Positions 36,070 through 45,040 of a stretch of 64,000 bases of DNA are shown here, in pieces. The position numbers and the translations under genes were made by a program. Where the stretch lies: NCBI RefSeq assembly GCF_009711415.1, contig NZ_SMLZ01000107.1:62001-126000 (forward strand). The letters run 5' to 3'. The DNA comes from Roseibium denhamense. GTDB taxonomy: Bacteria > Pseudomonadota > Alphaproteobacteria > Rhizobiales > Stappiaceae. The notes beneath the pieces are model-generated. The model saw only the letters and a program-made list of their open reading frames with translations. It was not told where the DNA came from and did not search any database. Numbering within the stretch: position 1 is the stretch's first letter; every line of letters starts with the position of its first letter.

Positions 36070-36552
36070 ATGACCATCTGGCGGCCATCAAATTGGATCA
36101 CCGTGAAGGCCCTTGCTCTCGTGTGGCAGGACGATGCACTTTTGGTTTTCGATGTCGAGGATGATCTCGGCCGTGTCAAAGGCGTGCGCCCGCTCGGCGG
36201 CACAATCGAATTCGGCGAGCCATGGCGGGATGCCTTGAAACGGGAATTTCTCGAAGAGCTTGGCGCACATATCGCCTTGAGCAAAGATCACTTCGTCCTG
36301 GAAAACATCTACGACCATCATGGCAATGTCGGCCACGAGATCGTGTTCCTTTGCCATGCGCATTTTTCCGATCCGAAGTTCTATCGCAAAGACACGATCC
36401 GGTTTCTGGAGCACGATGAGACAGAATGCGTTGCCCGGTGGATGAGCCTTGCGGAGATGGAGGCAAAGCAGGTGGAACTGTTTCCAAACGGTCTGAAAGA
36501 AAAGCTTGCTACAGCGTCTCCAAAACCGCCGGCAACGGTCAGGCTCAGTTAG
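36070..36552 (+). CDS. Nudix hydrolase
   Basis: A 160-residue Nudix protein. The Nudix box GGTIEFGEPWRDALKREFLE begins near residue 45 and has the REFLEELG core. The enzyme would hydrolyse a nucleoside diphosphate linked to another group. The substrate is not inferable. The ATG at 36070 has GGGAGTGGGA just before it. A GTG two codons earlier is possible. It is divergent from purB. Confidence 0.9.
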   Translation: MTIWRPSNWITVKALALVWQDDALLVFDVEDDLGRVKGVRPLGGTIEFGEPWRDALKREFLEELGAHIALSKDHFVLENIYDHHGNVGHEIVFLCHAHFSDPKFYRKDTIRFLEHDETECVARWMSLAEMEAKQVELFPNGLKEKLATASPKPPATVRLS

Positions 36553-36821
36553 TGTGGTGGAACTGAAATTTGTTTCACAACGGAGGCAAATTTTGGAACG
36601 AATTCCCATTCCGGAAACGACACCAAATCAGCGGGCTATAGTCCGGGCCTGATCGGTCGCCAAGGCTGATTGATTTTACAGTAGTCGAGCAATTTCGGTC
36701 GCTTCTGACATAACACCCAGTACTCTGGAAACATGGATCGGATCGTCACCTTTGTGAATCTGAAGTTCAGAGCATGCCGGCACAGGAGCCGAATTTCAGA
36801 TCAAGGGAACAGAACCTGTCT

Positions 36822-37445
36822 TCAGTGCACGATATAACGGTCGCGGCGATGATTGACCGCGATGAAGAAGTTCAGGATGAGCGACCCGAAAATCGACCAG
36901 AGCACGATTTCAAACGGAAACAAAAACAGGGCGGCGGTGAATATCAGGACGTCCGCAATTTGCTGGACATATCCTGCTTTAAAGCCTGTTGCATCCTGAA
37001 TGGTCAGGGCAAGAGCGGTCATGCCGCCAAGACTGCTCTTGTGCCGGATGCAGGCCAGAATCCCTACACCTGCAAGCGCCCCGAACGCCAGTGTCCCGAC
37101 GAGCGGATTCAGAGCCTCAAACACGATGATGTCTCTTAGAAGATCCACCGTGACCGCCATTGCTGTGACGCAAAGAGCCGATTTGATCGTGAATTCAAGG
37201 CCAAGCTTTTTATAGGTGAACCAATAAAATGGCAGGTTCACCAGGAAGAAAATCAGGCCAAAATTCATATCCAGAACGTAGGACAGGAGAAGGGCCAGGC
37301 CTGCACTCTGACCCGTCAAAAATCCGAGTTGAGACAGGAAAACCACGCCAAGCGAGCAGGTGAAGACGCCGAAGGAAAGGCCTTGAAGATCTTCCAAAGC
37401 AGACTGTTTTTGAGTGTTTGCGGCAACGGGTGTGGCTGCGGGCAT
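36822..37445 (-). CDS. YitT-family membrane protein
   Basis: A 207-residue inner-membrane protein with about six helices. The opening GLSFGVFTCSLGVVFLSQLGFLTGQSAGLALLLSY, GLIFFLVNLPFYW and the C-terminal YVQQIADVLIFTAALFLF are typical of YitT/DUF161 proteins. Function unknown in this group. It lies 115 bases downstream of the APC permease on the same strand. Confidence 0.85.
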   Translation of the reverse strand: MPAATPVAANTQKQSALEDLQGLSFGVFTCSLGVVFLSQLGFLTGQSAGLALLLSYVLDMNFGLIFFLVNLPFYWFTYKKLGLEFTIKSALCVTAMAVTVDLLRDIIVFEALNPLVGTLAFGALAGVGILACIRHKSSLGGMTALALTIQDATGFKAGYVQQIADVLIFTAALFLFPFEIVLWSIFGSLILNFFIAVNHRRDRYIVH

Positions 37446-37560
37446 GGAGTGTTGGACCTTAAACTAAATACGTCAGTATTGCTGTCCTAAAATACACCAT
37501 GTTGCAGGGCAGCGCCAGCCCAACCGCCAAGCCGGTCCAATTTCGATCCGCCTGCGGAAC

Positions 37561-39174
37561 TCATGAGCCCATCCGCTCGACCGGCCCGTCTCCGTCCGGT
37601 CCGTATTCTTCGATCTCATCGGCTTTTTCTTCAGCCATATACTGGTCGAATTTCGATTGATGCAGGCTGAGCCGTGCGGCCAGGGCGTATATGGCGGCTG
37701 CAAACAGGCCCACCACAGCAATGTCGGGGCCGACTGGCAGGAAACCGGCGCCGCCGCCGAACGAGCCGAGATAGGAGAGCAGCATAATGCCCAGGAGATA
37801 TGGGCCCAGCCATATGGCTTCGCGCCAGTCAAGCTGCGCCATGCCGATCCGCATGCCTCTATAAAGAAGCAACAAGATTCCCAGCCCAAGGCAAATGCCG
37901 AGATGCAACATGGTGCTCCATCCGCTCCAGTAGATGATGAGCGTTGCGACCACGAATGCCAGACAGCCGGTGAGGGGAGCTGCGGGCAGGACAAAAGCTC
38001 TTGGCGTGTCCGGAAGCAATCGGCGGAACGCGAGCACCGCAATCGGCCCGACCACGAAGGACAGCACGATCGAGGACGTGTTGAGCGCCAGGACTTCCTT
38101 GAATGGCAAAGCCACGAAAAACAAGGCCGAGACCACGAAGTTGACCATGAGGGCAAACAGCGGCACGCCGCGCTTGGACAGGGTTTCCATGAATTTTGGA
38201 AACAGACCATTCTGGGCCATGGCGAGCCCAAGCCGCGCATTGGAGCCGACCGATACCAGGCCCGACGCGAAGGAGGAGATCCGGGCGCTTGTATCGAGGA
38301 TCGAGACGATCCACAGCGCACCGACCGCTGTTGCCAAAGCGGCCATCGGCCCAAGTTCGCCGGTAAAATGCAGTGCCGGCCACCCGTTCTGCAACTGGCT
38401 GTGATCAAGAGCGCCGAGAAAAGCCAGCTGCAGGCCGCCATAGATCAGAAGGCAGATGACAAGAGAAAAGATCAGTGCCAGCGGCACATTTACCTTCGGG
38501 TTTTTGGCCTCTCCCGCCATATCGATCACATGGCGGAAACCAATGAGGGCAAAGATGACCCCGCCTGTTGAGATGGCTGACAGGATGCCCTTGATGCCCT
38601 CCGGCGCAAATCCGCCATAGTTCTCAAAATTCGCGTACCGGAATTCCGACGTTAAGATGGCCGCAGCCAGGAGTGCGGGAACCACGATTTTGACCCAGGT
38701 CAGGGCGGTGTTGATGCGCGCGAAAAACCGGACGCCAAATGCATTCAAAATCGTGAAAACAATCAGTAGCAACATGGCAACGCCAAGCCCGGCAGCGCTC
38801 AGATTGCCATCGCTCTCATAAAGCCACGGCGCCAAACTTGTCGAATAGCGCAGCACGGCCTCAACCTCGATGGTGGCCGTGGTGTTGTAGCCGACCCAGG
38901 CAGTCCAGCCCATGGTCATGGAGACCACAGAGCCGTGGGAGAAGTGCGGAACACGTCCGATACCGCCTGCAACCGGAAGGATTGTCGCGATTTCGGCGAA
39001 GGTTGCAGCCAGCAAAAGCATGGCAAATCCGCCGATGGCCCAGGCGATCAAGGCGGAGGGACCAGCCGCTTGAGCGGCCAGGAGGGGCGCAAACAGCCAA
39101 CCAGACCCTAAAATCCCGCTGATCGCGACGAACGTCAGGCCGAGCAGGCCAATGCTGCGGTTCATATGCGACAA
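37561..39174 (-). CDS. APC-family amino acid/polyamine permease
   Basis: A 537-residue transporter with 12-14 helices. The first helix has ISGILGSGWLFAPLLAAQAAGP, the APC substrate-binding motif. A conserved FALIGFRHVIDMAGEAKNPK segment lies in the middle. The C-terminal tail is acidic and cytoplasmic (EKADEIEEYGPDGDGP). It probably imports amino acids or a related amine. The specificity cannot be read. Confidence 0.9.
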   Translation of the reverse strand: MSHMNRSIGLLGLTFVAISGILGSGWLFAPLLAAQAAGPSALIAWAIGGFAMLLLAATFAEIATILPVAGGIGRVPHFSHGSVVSMTMGWTAWVGYNTTATIEVEAVLRYSTSLAPWLYESDGNLSAAGLGVAMLLLIVFTILNAFGVRFFARINTALTWVKIVVPALLAAAILTSEFRYANFENYGGFAPEGIKGILSAISTGGVIFALIGFRHVIDMAGEAKNPKVNVPLALIFSLVICLLIYGGLQLAFLGALDHSQLQNGWPALHFTGELGPMAALATAVGALWIVSILDTSARISSFASGLVSVGSNARLGLAMAQNGLFPKFMETLSKRGVPLFALMVNFVVSALFFVALPFKEVLALNTSSIVLSFVVGPIAVLAFRRLLPDTPRAFVLPAAPLTGCLAFVVATLIIYWSGWSTMLHLGICLGLGILLLLYRGMRIGMAQLDWREAIWLGPYLLGIMLLSYLGSFGGGAGFLPVGPDIAVVGLFAAAIYALAARLSLHQSKFDQYMAEEKADEIEEYGPDGDGPVERMGS

Positions 39175-39245
39175 GACTAGCCCCCTCGTCTGATGGTTCG
39201 ACCATAGCCGAGGGGGAGGCCGTTCGGAAAGACAGTTACGGAATT

Positions 39246-39917
39246 TTAGTTGGAGCCGACGGACGCTCTTATGGCTTCGATATTGCCCCGGTAACTCTCG
39301 ACGCTGCCGCCTTTGAAGACTGCAGATCCGGCCACCAGCACGTTGGCGCCTGCATTTGCAACAAGCGGAGCTGTTTCGGGCGTCACACCACCGTCGATCT
39401 CCAGGTCGATTGGCCGGTCACCAATCATTTGCTTGATGCGCCGTGTCTTTTCGACCATCGCATCAATGAACTTTTGGCCGCCAAAGCCGGGATTGACCGT
39501 CATGACCAGAATAAGATCGAGGCGGTCCAGAACGTATTCAAGCACGCTTTCCGGTGTTGAGGGGTTGAGTGACACACCGGCCTTCTTGCCAAGATTCCGG
39601 ATCGCCTGGAGCGACCGGTCAAGGTGCGGCCCGGCTTCTGCGTGAACCGTGATGATATCCGATCCGGCCTTGGCGAAGGCTTCCAGATAGGGATCGCATG
39701 GCGCGATCATGAGGTGCGTATCGAAAACCTTGTCGGTGTGCGGGCGCAGCTTGGCGATCACATCAGGACCGAAGGTGATGTTCGGCACGAAATGGCCATC
39801 CATAACATCGAGATGAATCCAATCCGCCCCGGCGTCGACAACATCCCGGACTTCCTGTCCGAGTTTTGAAAAGTCGGAGGCGAGAATGGACGGTGCGATC
39901 TTCAGGTCTTTGGACAT
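39246..39917 (-). CDS. rpe: Ribulose-phosphate 3-epimerase
   Basis: A 223-residue TIM-barrel epimerase of the pentose phosphate pathway and Calvin cycle. It opens [18 protein letters not shown]. Metal and catalytic residues lie in [34 protein letters not shown] and EIDGGVTPE. All expected His and Asp positions are kept. It lies 71 bases upstream of the APC permease on the same strand, with a DUF2259 gene further upstream. Confidence 0.97.
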   Translation of the reverse strand: MSKDLKIAPSILASDFSKLGQEVRDVVDAGADWIHLDVMDGHFVPNITFGPDVIAKLRPHTDKVFDTHLMIAPCDPYLEAFAKAGSDIITVHAEAGPHLDRSLQAIRNLGKKAGVSLNPSTPESVLEYVLDRLDLILVMTVNPGFGGQKFIDAMVEKTRRIKQMIGDRPIDLEIDGGVTPETAPLVANAGANVLVAGSAVFKGGSVESYRGNIEAIRASVGSN

Positions 39918-40041
39918 GGTGTTCCCGATTTGAAATGCGTGCGGCTGTGGACAGTCTCACCGGGGCGCTAGCATGGGCTAGGGGTCCATTCAACGTCTTT
40001 GTCCCTGCCACAGCGTTTTCGCAACGCTGTGGCTGAGCTGG

Positions 40042-40779
40042 TTACAAGCGTCCGGTGATTGCTAATATCCGGCCGTCAGGTCCCTCAAAACCGTGTTTGA
40101 GGACTTGGACCAGGATGGCAAGGACGGGTGGTTTTCCGTCCGGGAAATAGGAAACGACCCGCTCGATCCTGTAGCCAATCGCACATCCCCGGCTTTTCGG
40201 AAGCTGGGTGTCCGCATGCCGGACACGGGCTTCACCGCCATGGACCGTGTTCAACTGAAAGCCTGCTGTCTCCACACCGTAACTTGCGCAAGTCGCATCA
40301 GGCATCGGGAACTGCTGGAGTTCGATGTCCATGGGGTCATCGATCGGTGGGACGACCGGGCGCAAATTTACGGTCATCTTGTAAGGATCTGCAGACAACT
40401 CGGTCACGGGACTATGGCCAACTGTCTCACCTTTGCCAGCAATACCCTTGTCCTGGAGCAGCTGTTGCGCGGTCAGCCGGTTTTGGGCCCGGGTCTCCTG
40501 CAGCAGCGCATCGGGATCGTATCCCTGGCTGTCGTCTATTTCGTCCCGCTGACGAAATGGCGACGGGCGAACCCAGCTGTCTTCGAAAACGTCGAGAACA
40601 AAGATTTCAGAGTATGGGAAACCGGAACCGTCCTGAATACCGTACTGCTCGAACGCGAAGTACCGGCCATCCTCGGAAAAACCCAGAACCTGCACCTTGG
40701 CCATATCTCCGGCGGACGCCGGGACCGCCAGACCCAACAGTCCGAAACAAAAAAGCGACAGAACCGCAAATACCCGCAT
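40042..40779 (-). CDS. DUF2259-family exported protein
   Basis: A 245-residue protein with a signal peptide (residues 1-23, ending VPASA). The segment VLGFSEDGRYFAFEQYGIQD and the following GSGFPYSEIFVLDV define the DUF2259 family of predicted secreted proteins. Two Cys later (ATCASYG and RGCAIGY) could pair in the periplasm. It lies 51 bases downstream of the BASS transporter gene, so the two may be cotranscribed. The function is unknown. Confidence 0.87.
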   Translation of the reverse strand: MRVFAVLSLFCFGLLGLAVPASAGDMAKVQVLGFSEDGRYFAFEQYGIQDGSGFPYSEIFVLDVFEDSWVRPSPFRQRDEIDDSQGYDPDALLQETRAQNRLTAQQLLQDKGIAGKGETVGHSPVTELSADPYKMTVNLRPVVPPIDDPMDIELQQFPMPDATCASYGVETAGFQLNTVHGGEARVRHADTQLPKSRGCAIGYRIERVVSYFPDGKPPVLAILVQVLKHGFEGPDGRILAITGRL

Positions 40780-40830
40780 GGGAGCCTCCCTTTCAAACCG
40801 ATGAGCGACAATAGCGCAGGTTTCGGGCCC

Positions 40831-41805
40831 TTAGGTGTTCAAGGTCACAGATTTCAGGTTCAACCGGCAGAAAACTCTGACAAACGGTTTCATGAACAAA
40901 GGCATCATGTAAATCGGGAATTGGCCAACGGCGAACCAGAGCCAGGTGAACTCTGGAATGGCCCCGCCGAAAGCCGCGACCATCAACCCCATGTTCCGGG
41001 TGCCGCATGTATGCGCGATCGCATAGGCGTCTTCGCGTCCGGCCGGGGCGAACAGCAGAAGGGTCAGGCCGATCTGAGCAAGGGCCAGGAGAAAGGTCAG
41101 GCCGGTAAGTCCCAAAGTGAACAAGGGCTGGCTGACAAAACTGGCTGCGACACCATCCATGGCGGCAATGGCAAACACCAGCAGCAGCAACACATTCATT
41201 CCGCTGATGTGATTTGCGCTTCGCGACAGGCGTTCGGTGCCCGCCAGTTTTCGCAAGACGAGCGCCGTGACAAAAGCCCCGACCAGCAGGCCTGCCAATT
41301 GGATGGCCAGGCTGCCCACGCTGAGCGGCAGGGCTGCGCCCAGCATCAGCTCACCAATCAAGGGGGCCGTCAGCGGGGTGATGATGAGTGCTGCGACCGA
41401 CAAGGCCAGGCTGAGAGTCCCGTCCAGACCCAGAAGATACAAAAAGGCCGGTGCAGCCATGACCGGCGGTGGGGCAATAGCGATGAACAGGGCCAGGACA
41501 AGCTCCGGTCCGAACCTTTCCAGATTGAAGCCATGGACCAGGAGAACAAGAAGCAGCGGCGCACCGATCATCATCCACAAGAGGGCCAGAACGAGTGTCC
41601 TGGGGTGCCTCAGCCGGTACCGGACCGCATTGTGGTCGACCCGCAGGAAAGCCAGCGTTAGCAGACTGAAGACGGCGACACCGAGATAGGGCCGGAGAAG
41701 GGCTGAAAACGCCGGCAGGGCCATTCCGATAAAGATACTCACAGCAAGCGCGGCTGTTCCGTGCCTGCCGACAAACGCCAAACCTGCCCCTGCGATCCGA
41801 ATCAT
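40831..41805 (-). CDS. Bile acid:sodium symporter (BASS)-like transporter
   Basis: A 324-residue membrane protein with nine to ten helices. The layout and segments such as ALFIAIAPPPVMAAPAFLYLLG and ISGMNVLLLLVFAIAAMDG, then HTCGTRNMGLMVAAFGG (compare the GxRN motif of BASS carriers), indicate the BASS superfamily. It probably couples solute uptake to sodium. The Shine-Dalgarno region (AGGAGATATC) contains an AAAGATATCT core on the opposite strand. Confidence 0.75.
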   Translation of the reverse strand: MIRIAGAGLAFVGRHGTAALAVSIFIGMALPAFSALLRPYLGVAVFSLLTLAFLRVDHNAVRYRLRHPRTLVLALLWMMIGAPLLLVLLVHGFNLERFGPELVLALFIAIAPPPVMAAPAFLYLLGLDGTLSLALSVAALIITPLTAPLIGELMLGAALPLSVGSLAIQLAGLLVGAFVTALVLRKLAGTERLSRSANHISGMNVLLLLVFAIAAMDGVAASFVSQPLFTLGLTGLTFLLALAQIGLTLLLFAPAGREDAYAIAHTCGTRNMGLMVAAFGGAIPEFTWLWFAVGQFPIYMMPLFMKPFVRVFCRLNLKSVTLNT

Positions 41806-41885
41806 TTAAAGATATCTCCTGAAAGTGTACGTGAAGGCAGGCACTTACCTAACTATCGGATCCGGCGGGTGCGCGCCAGTCCGGG

Positions 41886-43160
41886 ATGGCCATGAAAAAG
41901 CAGACGAAGCCGGTTCAGACATTTGATGTCCTGGTCCTCGGGGCCGGAATCGTCGGTGTGTCTACCGCGATCTACCTGCGCCGCTTCGGTCTGGATGTCG
42001 CTTTGATCGACCGAAAGCATCCCGGTGAAGAGGCCTCATTCGGAAACGCCGGGATCATCCAGAGAAACGGCTTTGTGCCCCCGTCGATGTCGCCGGGCCT
42101 CGGCACTCTCCTATCGACGGCGCTGGGGCACTCGACCGCGGTCCAGTATTCTCTTCCGGCCTTGATTGGGCTCTTGCCGTGGTTGCGGCGGTATTTCAGA
42201 GCCTCTTCTGGTGCTGCGGCCGAAGCTTATTGCAGGGCGGTTGCGCCCTTGCGCGCCTTGGCCGTTGAAACGCATCTGGAGCTCGCCAGCAGCACGAATG
42301 CGGACCGGTATTACCGCCGGGGCGGTTGGCTGCATCTTTACCGGTCAGGCAACTCTTACCGGGCCAGCGAGGCCGAGCGGTACTATGCCCGTATCTATGG
42401 AGTGTCCTATGACGAGCTGTCGCCGGGTGATCTGGGCCTTCTTGAGCCGGGTTTGAAGCTCAAGGATCTGCCGACAATCCATTGGCCCGAAACCCGCTCA
42501 GTTTCCAATCCCGGAGCGGTGGTTGACGCCTTCTGGCGGGGCTTCATCCAAGATGGTGGAGCCTATTTCCGGGCGGATGCACTAAAGGTCCAGCAACAGC
42601 GTGGCGGTTGGGCGGTGGCCGGCGAACGGGCGAGCGTGTTCGGCCGTCATGCGGTTGTTGCGCTGGGCGCCTGGTCCACGGACTTTTTGAAGATGCAGGG
42701 CGAGACCTATCCGCTGGCGGCAAAACGCGGATATCATATGCATTACCGGCCGAAATCCGGGGCGTCCTTGTCCCGTCCTGTGGTGGATATCGACAATGGG
42801 TTCGTGCTGACGCCGACGGATAACGGTATCCGGTTGACGACGGGTGTGGAACTCGCCAGCCGGGATGCGCCTGCAAATCCGGCCATTATTAAGCACGTGA
42901 AGCGCAAGGCCGAAGAGCTGTTCCCGCTGGGGCGTGCCCTTCAGGACGCGCCGTGGATGGGATCCAGGCCTTGCCTGCCGGATTCCCTTCCGATTGTCGG
43001 AGCGTCCCAGAAAACCCGTGGCTTGTGGTTCAATTTCGGCCACGGTCATGATGGTTTTACGCTTGGGCCGGTGACGGGCAAGCTTCTTGCCGAACTCATT
43101 ACCAATAAGCCCTCCAGTGCGGACCTTGCACCATTTTCTCCTCTCCGGTTTTTCAGCTGA
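41886..43160 (+). CDS. DadA-like FAD-dependent amino acid dehydrogenase/oxidase
   Basis: A 424-residue flavoenzyme of the D-amino acid dehydrogenase group. The FAD-binding start FDVLVLGAGIVGVSTAIYLR is followed by VALIDRKHPGEEASFGNAGI. The C-terminal flavin segment is GLWFNFGHGHDGFTLGPVTG. Such enzymes oxidise D-amino acids or sarcosine-like amines, often passing electrons to quinone. It is divergent from the BASS transporter, across 80 bases. The substrate is unknown. Confidence 0.9.
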   Translation: MAMKKQTKPVQTFDVLVLGAGIVGVSTAIYLRRFGLDVALIDRKHPGEEASFGNAGIIQRNGFVPPSMSPGLGTLLSTALGHSTAVQYSLPALIGLLPWLRRYFRASSGAAAEAYCRAVAPLRALAVETHLELASSTNADRYYRRGGWLHLYRSGNSYRASEAERYYARIYGVSYDELSPGDLGLLEPGLKLKDLPTIHWPETRSVSNPGAVVDAFWRGFIQDGGAYFRADALKVQQQRGGWAVAGERASVFGRHAVVALGAWSTDFLKMQGETYPLAAKRGYHMHYRPKSGASLSRPVVDIDNGFVLTPTDNGIRLTTGVELASRDAPANPAIIKHVKRKAEELFPLGRALQDAPWMGSRPCLPDSLPIVGASQKTRGLWFNFGHGHDGFTLGPVTGKLLAELITNKPSSADLAPFSPLRFFS

Positions 43161-43219
43161 AAAGAACTCGAACGCTCAGCGCCTGAAACCGGGATTTTGG
43201 CTGCACCGTCCATAAACAC

Positions 43220-43248
43220 GGACAAAACTGTCCTAAACCAGGGTTTAG
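43220..43248. promoter_or_regulatory. two adjacent dyads upstream of the PepSY gene
   Basis: GGACA-AAAC-TGTCC (43220-43233) is directly followed by CTAAAC-CAGG-GTTTAG (43233-43248). The pair lies 110-138 bases upstream of the PepSY-like gene and could be binding sites for a regulator, for example the LuxR-type protein encoded downstream. Confidence 0.35.
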
Positions 43249-43357
43249 AGACGGGTTTATAAGCTTTTGAGCAATGGTTCCGGCATGGGGCCGGGGTCAG
43301 ATCGGGGAGGCCGGTGGCTATGCCGACCCCGACATTAATTCACAATAGGACCCGAAA

Positions 43358-43657
43358 ATGCTCAAGACCAAAAAGTATTCCGCTCTTTCCATCCTGTCCT
43401 CTTGCGCCGTGATCGCCGTTGCAGGTGGTGCGATGGCTGCCGCGTCCTTGGGAGAAACCGTCGGAACGACGGATGAGGAAATCCGCGCAGCACTTACAGC
43501 ACACGGCTACACTGTTGAGGAAATCGAGCGCGAAGGGGGCGAACTGGAAGTTGAAGTCACTTTGAACGGCCAAGCGATGGAATTCGGAATCGACCCGACG
43601 TCCGGCCAGATCCTGGAAATGGAGCTGGAAGACGATACCGATGACAGTGACGAATAA
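43358..43657 (+). CDS. Small exported PepSY-like protein
   Basis: A 99-residue protein with a signal peptide of about 28 residues (CAVIAVAGGAMAAA). The mature part reads as one PepSY-type unit: DEEIRAALTAHGYTVEEIER, then LEVEVTLNGQAMEFGIDP, SGQILEMELEDD. PepSY domains often act as protease inhibitors or sensors in the periplasm. The acidic tail (DDTDDSDE) is unusual. It lies 186 bases upstream of a membrane-bound LuxR-type regulator on the same strand. Confidence 0.78.
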   Translation: MLKTKKYSALSILSSCAVIAVAGGAMAAASLGETVGTTDEEIRAALTAHGYTVEEIEREGGELEVEVTLNGQAMEFGIDPTSGQILEMELEDDTDDSDE

Positions 43658-43674
43658 CATCTGACTTGGCCCGT

Positions 43675-43720
43675 CCCCGGCCGGACCGCCGCTCGGTCTG
43701 CCCCGACCAGCCGGCCGGGG
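43675..43720 (+). terminator. long GC hairpin after the PepSY gene
   Basis: CCCCGGCCGG (43675-43684) is perfectly complementary to CCGGCCGGGG (43711-43720). The 26-base loop contains a smaller ACCG/CGGT stem. It starts 18 bases past the PepSY stop. No T run follows, so it may protect the mRNA 3' end or limit readthrough rather than terminate alone. Confidence 0.5.
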
Positions 43721-43843
43721 ATCCACTTCTCCGTTGCCGGATGATGTGTTCCCGGGCTATTTCTTTGAATAGATTTAGCTGCTCTGAACTCCAACGAATT
43801 GGCCTGGAGTGGCTTCCTTTAAGCCGAAAGGATGCGTTTTATA

Positions 43844-44359
43844 ATGCCCGGTTCGATAACATGGCGGTCGGCGCGGCCTTGGCTGCTATTTGGTCTGCTT
43901 GGCTTCTGCGTGTTCTTCATTGTGACAGAAGAAGCTGTGAGTGCCATTTGGGGCGAGGATCCCGACAGTCTTCTGGAAAGTGATGTTCTGGAATACATGG
44001 TGATCACAGCGCTAGTCTTGGGCTTTGTTGCGTCGGGATTTGAAGTGCGCCAGACCCTAAACCGGCAGCGGCGCCTTGAACAGCAGATCAAGGCGGCTTC
44101 GGGCGCCTTCATAACGTTGCTGGAAGAGCATTTCGAGGCTTGGGCACTGACACCATCTGAGGCGGACGTTGCCATGCTGGCCCTGAAAGGGTTCTCCATC
44201 TCGGAGATTGCGAGTATCCGCAAAACGGCGGAAGGAACGGTGAAAGCTCAGTGTAATGCGATCTACCGCAAGGCCGGAGTTTCTGGCCGTCCGCAGCTCC
44301 TGTCGCTGTTCATAGATGAACTTCTGAATGGGGCCATGGAAGACAAACAGGCCGCATAA
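43844..44359 (+). CDS. Membrane-anchored LuxR-type helix-turn-helix regulator
   Basis: A protein of about 171 residues. Two hydrophobic helices occupy the N-terminal third (PWLLFGLLGFCVFFIVTEEA and EYMVITALVLGFVAS). A coiled-coil-like linker (RQTLNRQRRLEQQIKAASG) follows. The C-terminal LuxR/GerE domain has LTPSEADVAMLALKGFSISE, then IASIRKTAEGTVKAQCNAIY. The DNA-binding domain would lie at the membrane. An ATG at 43832 has its ribosome-binding site too close, so I prefer 43844. The partner PepSY protein upstream suggests a periplasm-to-DNA signal route. Confidence 0.82.
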   Translation: MPGSITWRSARPWLLFGLLGFCVFFIVTEEAVSAIWGEDPDSLLESDVLEYMVITALVLGFVASGFEVRQTLNRQRRLEQQIKAASGAFITLLEEHFEAWALTPSEADVAMLALKGFSISEIASIRKTAEGTVKAQCNAIYRKAGVSGRPQLLSLFIDELLNGAMEDKQAA

Positions 44360-44419
44360 TCGCCGGGCGGTCTGAAACGCGCTCCCATTGGGCCAGTTTT
44401 CATCAACAGTATGGCTTGT

Positions 44420-44899
44420 TCAGCTTTCCCTCAACGGCAGCGCCACGGTATCTTTCACCGTATTGACAACGATCCGGGACTGGACGTCGGAGACAAGGGT
44501 GTTGTCCAGCAATTTTAACCGCAGAAAATTGTCGTAGGTTTTGATATCATCGGTCACGACCTTGATGAGGTAATCGACCGCACCGGTGATCCGTTCACAC
44601 GTGACGACCTCCGGCCAATGATGCACGAGCTTGTCGAATGTCTCCATGTTCTCGCGGCTCGGCACAGCCAGTTTGACAAAGGAGTATGCAACAAAGCCGA
44701 GACCGACCGATTCCCGGTCAATTATTGCAGTGATCTGGCGGATGATGCCCTGTTCCTTAAGCCGCTTGATCCGCCGCCAGCACGGCGTTTGGCTCATGCC
44801 GGCTTCTTTGGCCACTTCGGCAATCGAAAGGGAGGCGTCCCTTTGCAGAACGCGCAAAACACGCACGTCCGACGGGTCGAGAAGATATTTATCGGTCAT
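44420..44899 (-). CDS. Lrp/AsnC-family transcriptional regulator
   Basis: A 159-residue regulator. The N-terminal winged helix (DVRVLRVLQRDASLSIAEVA, KEAGMSQTPCWRRIKRLKEQ) is followed by a RAM ligand-binding domain (ITGAVDYLIKVVTDDIKTYD). Lrp-type proteins respond to amino acids. It is divergent from the indolepyruvate oxidoreductase gene across 141 bases, so it probably controls that catabolic gene in response to an amino acid. Confidence 0.93.
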   Translation of the reverse strand: MTDKYLLDPSDVRVLRVLQRDASLSIAEVAKEAGMSQTPCWRRIKRLKEQGIIRQITAIIDRESVGLGFVAYSFVKLAVPSRENMETFDKLVHHWPEVVTCERITGAVDYLIKVVTDDIKTYDNFLRLKLLDNTLVSDVQSRIVVNTVKDTVALPLRES

Positions 44900-44907
44900 T
44901 GGTCTTT

Positions 44908-44988
44908 ATAGGAATTATTATGCTGCCCCAAGGTGATTGAGGGCGACGATAGCACAGAAATTGCCTAAGAAAAGGATGATATTACTCT
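44908..44988. promoter_or_regulatory. candidate Lrp-type sites in the lrp/indolepyruvate oxidoreductase promoter
   Basis: Two AT-centred segments, AGGAATTATTATGCT (44910-44924) and AGGATGATATTACTCT (44973-44988), resemble the loose Lrp/AsnC consensus (YAG-N-AWATTWT-N-CTR). They flank the space between the two divergent starts. The match is by eye and the consensus is degenerate. Confidence 0.3.
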
Positions 44989-45040
44989 GACAAGCTGCTT
45001 GGGAGTGCAGCTGCGCAATCGACGCTAAGGAGGACGCTGG

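Noticed and set aside
36732-36836. A 34-codon frame between the Nudix and YitT genes
   Set aside because: No ribosome-binding site, it runs into the convergent YitT end, and the composition looks random.
37473-38441. A 322-codon minus-strand frame inside the APC permease gene
   Set aside because: It is in a different frame of the same permease DNA. The permease frame has membrane-helix and family motifs; this one is Ser/Arg/Trp-rich noise.
40093-41661. A 522-codon plus-strand frame across the DUF2259 and BASS genes
   Set aside because: It spans two minus-strand genes with signal peptide and membrane helices, and its product is low-complexity Gln/Arg-rich.
43231-43320. Possible small RNA or tRNA-like element before the PepSY gene
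   Set aside because: Only short dyads are seen. No cloverleaf, CCA end or terminator supports an RNA gene.
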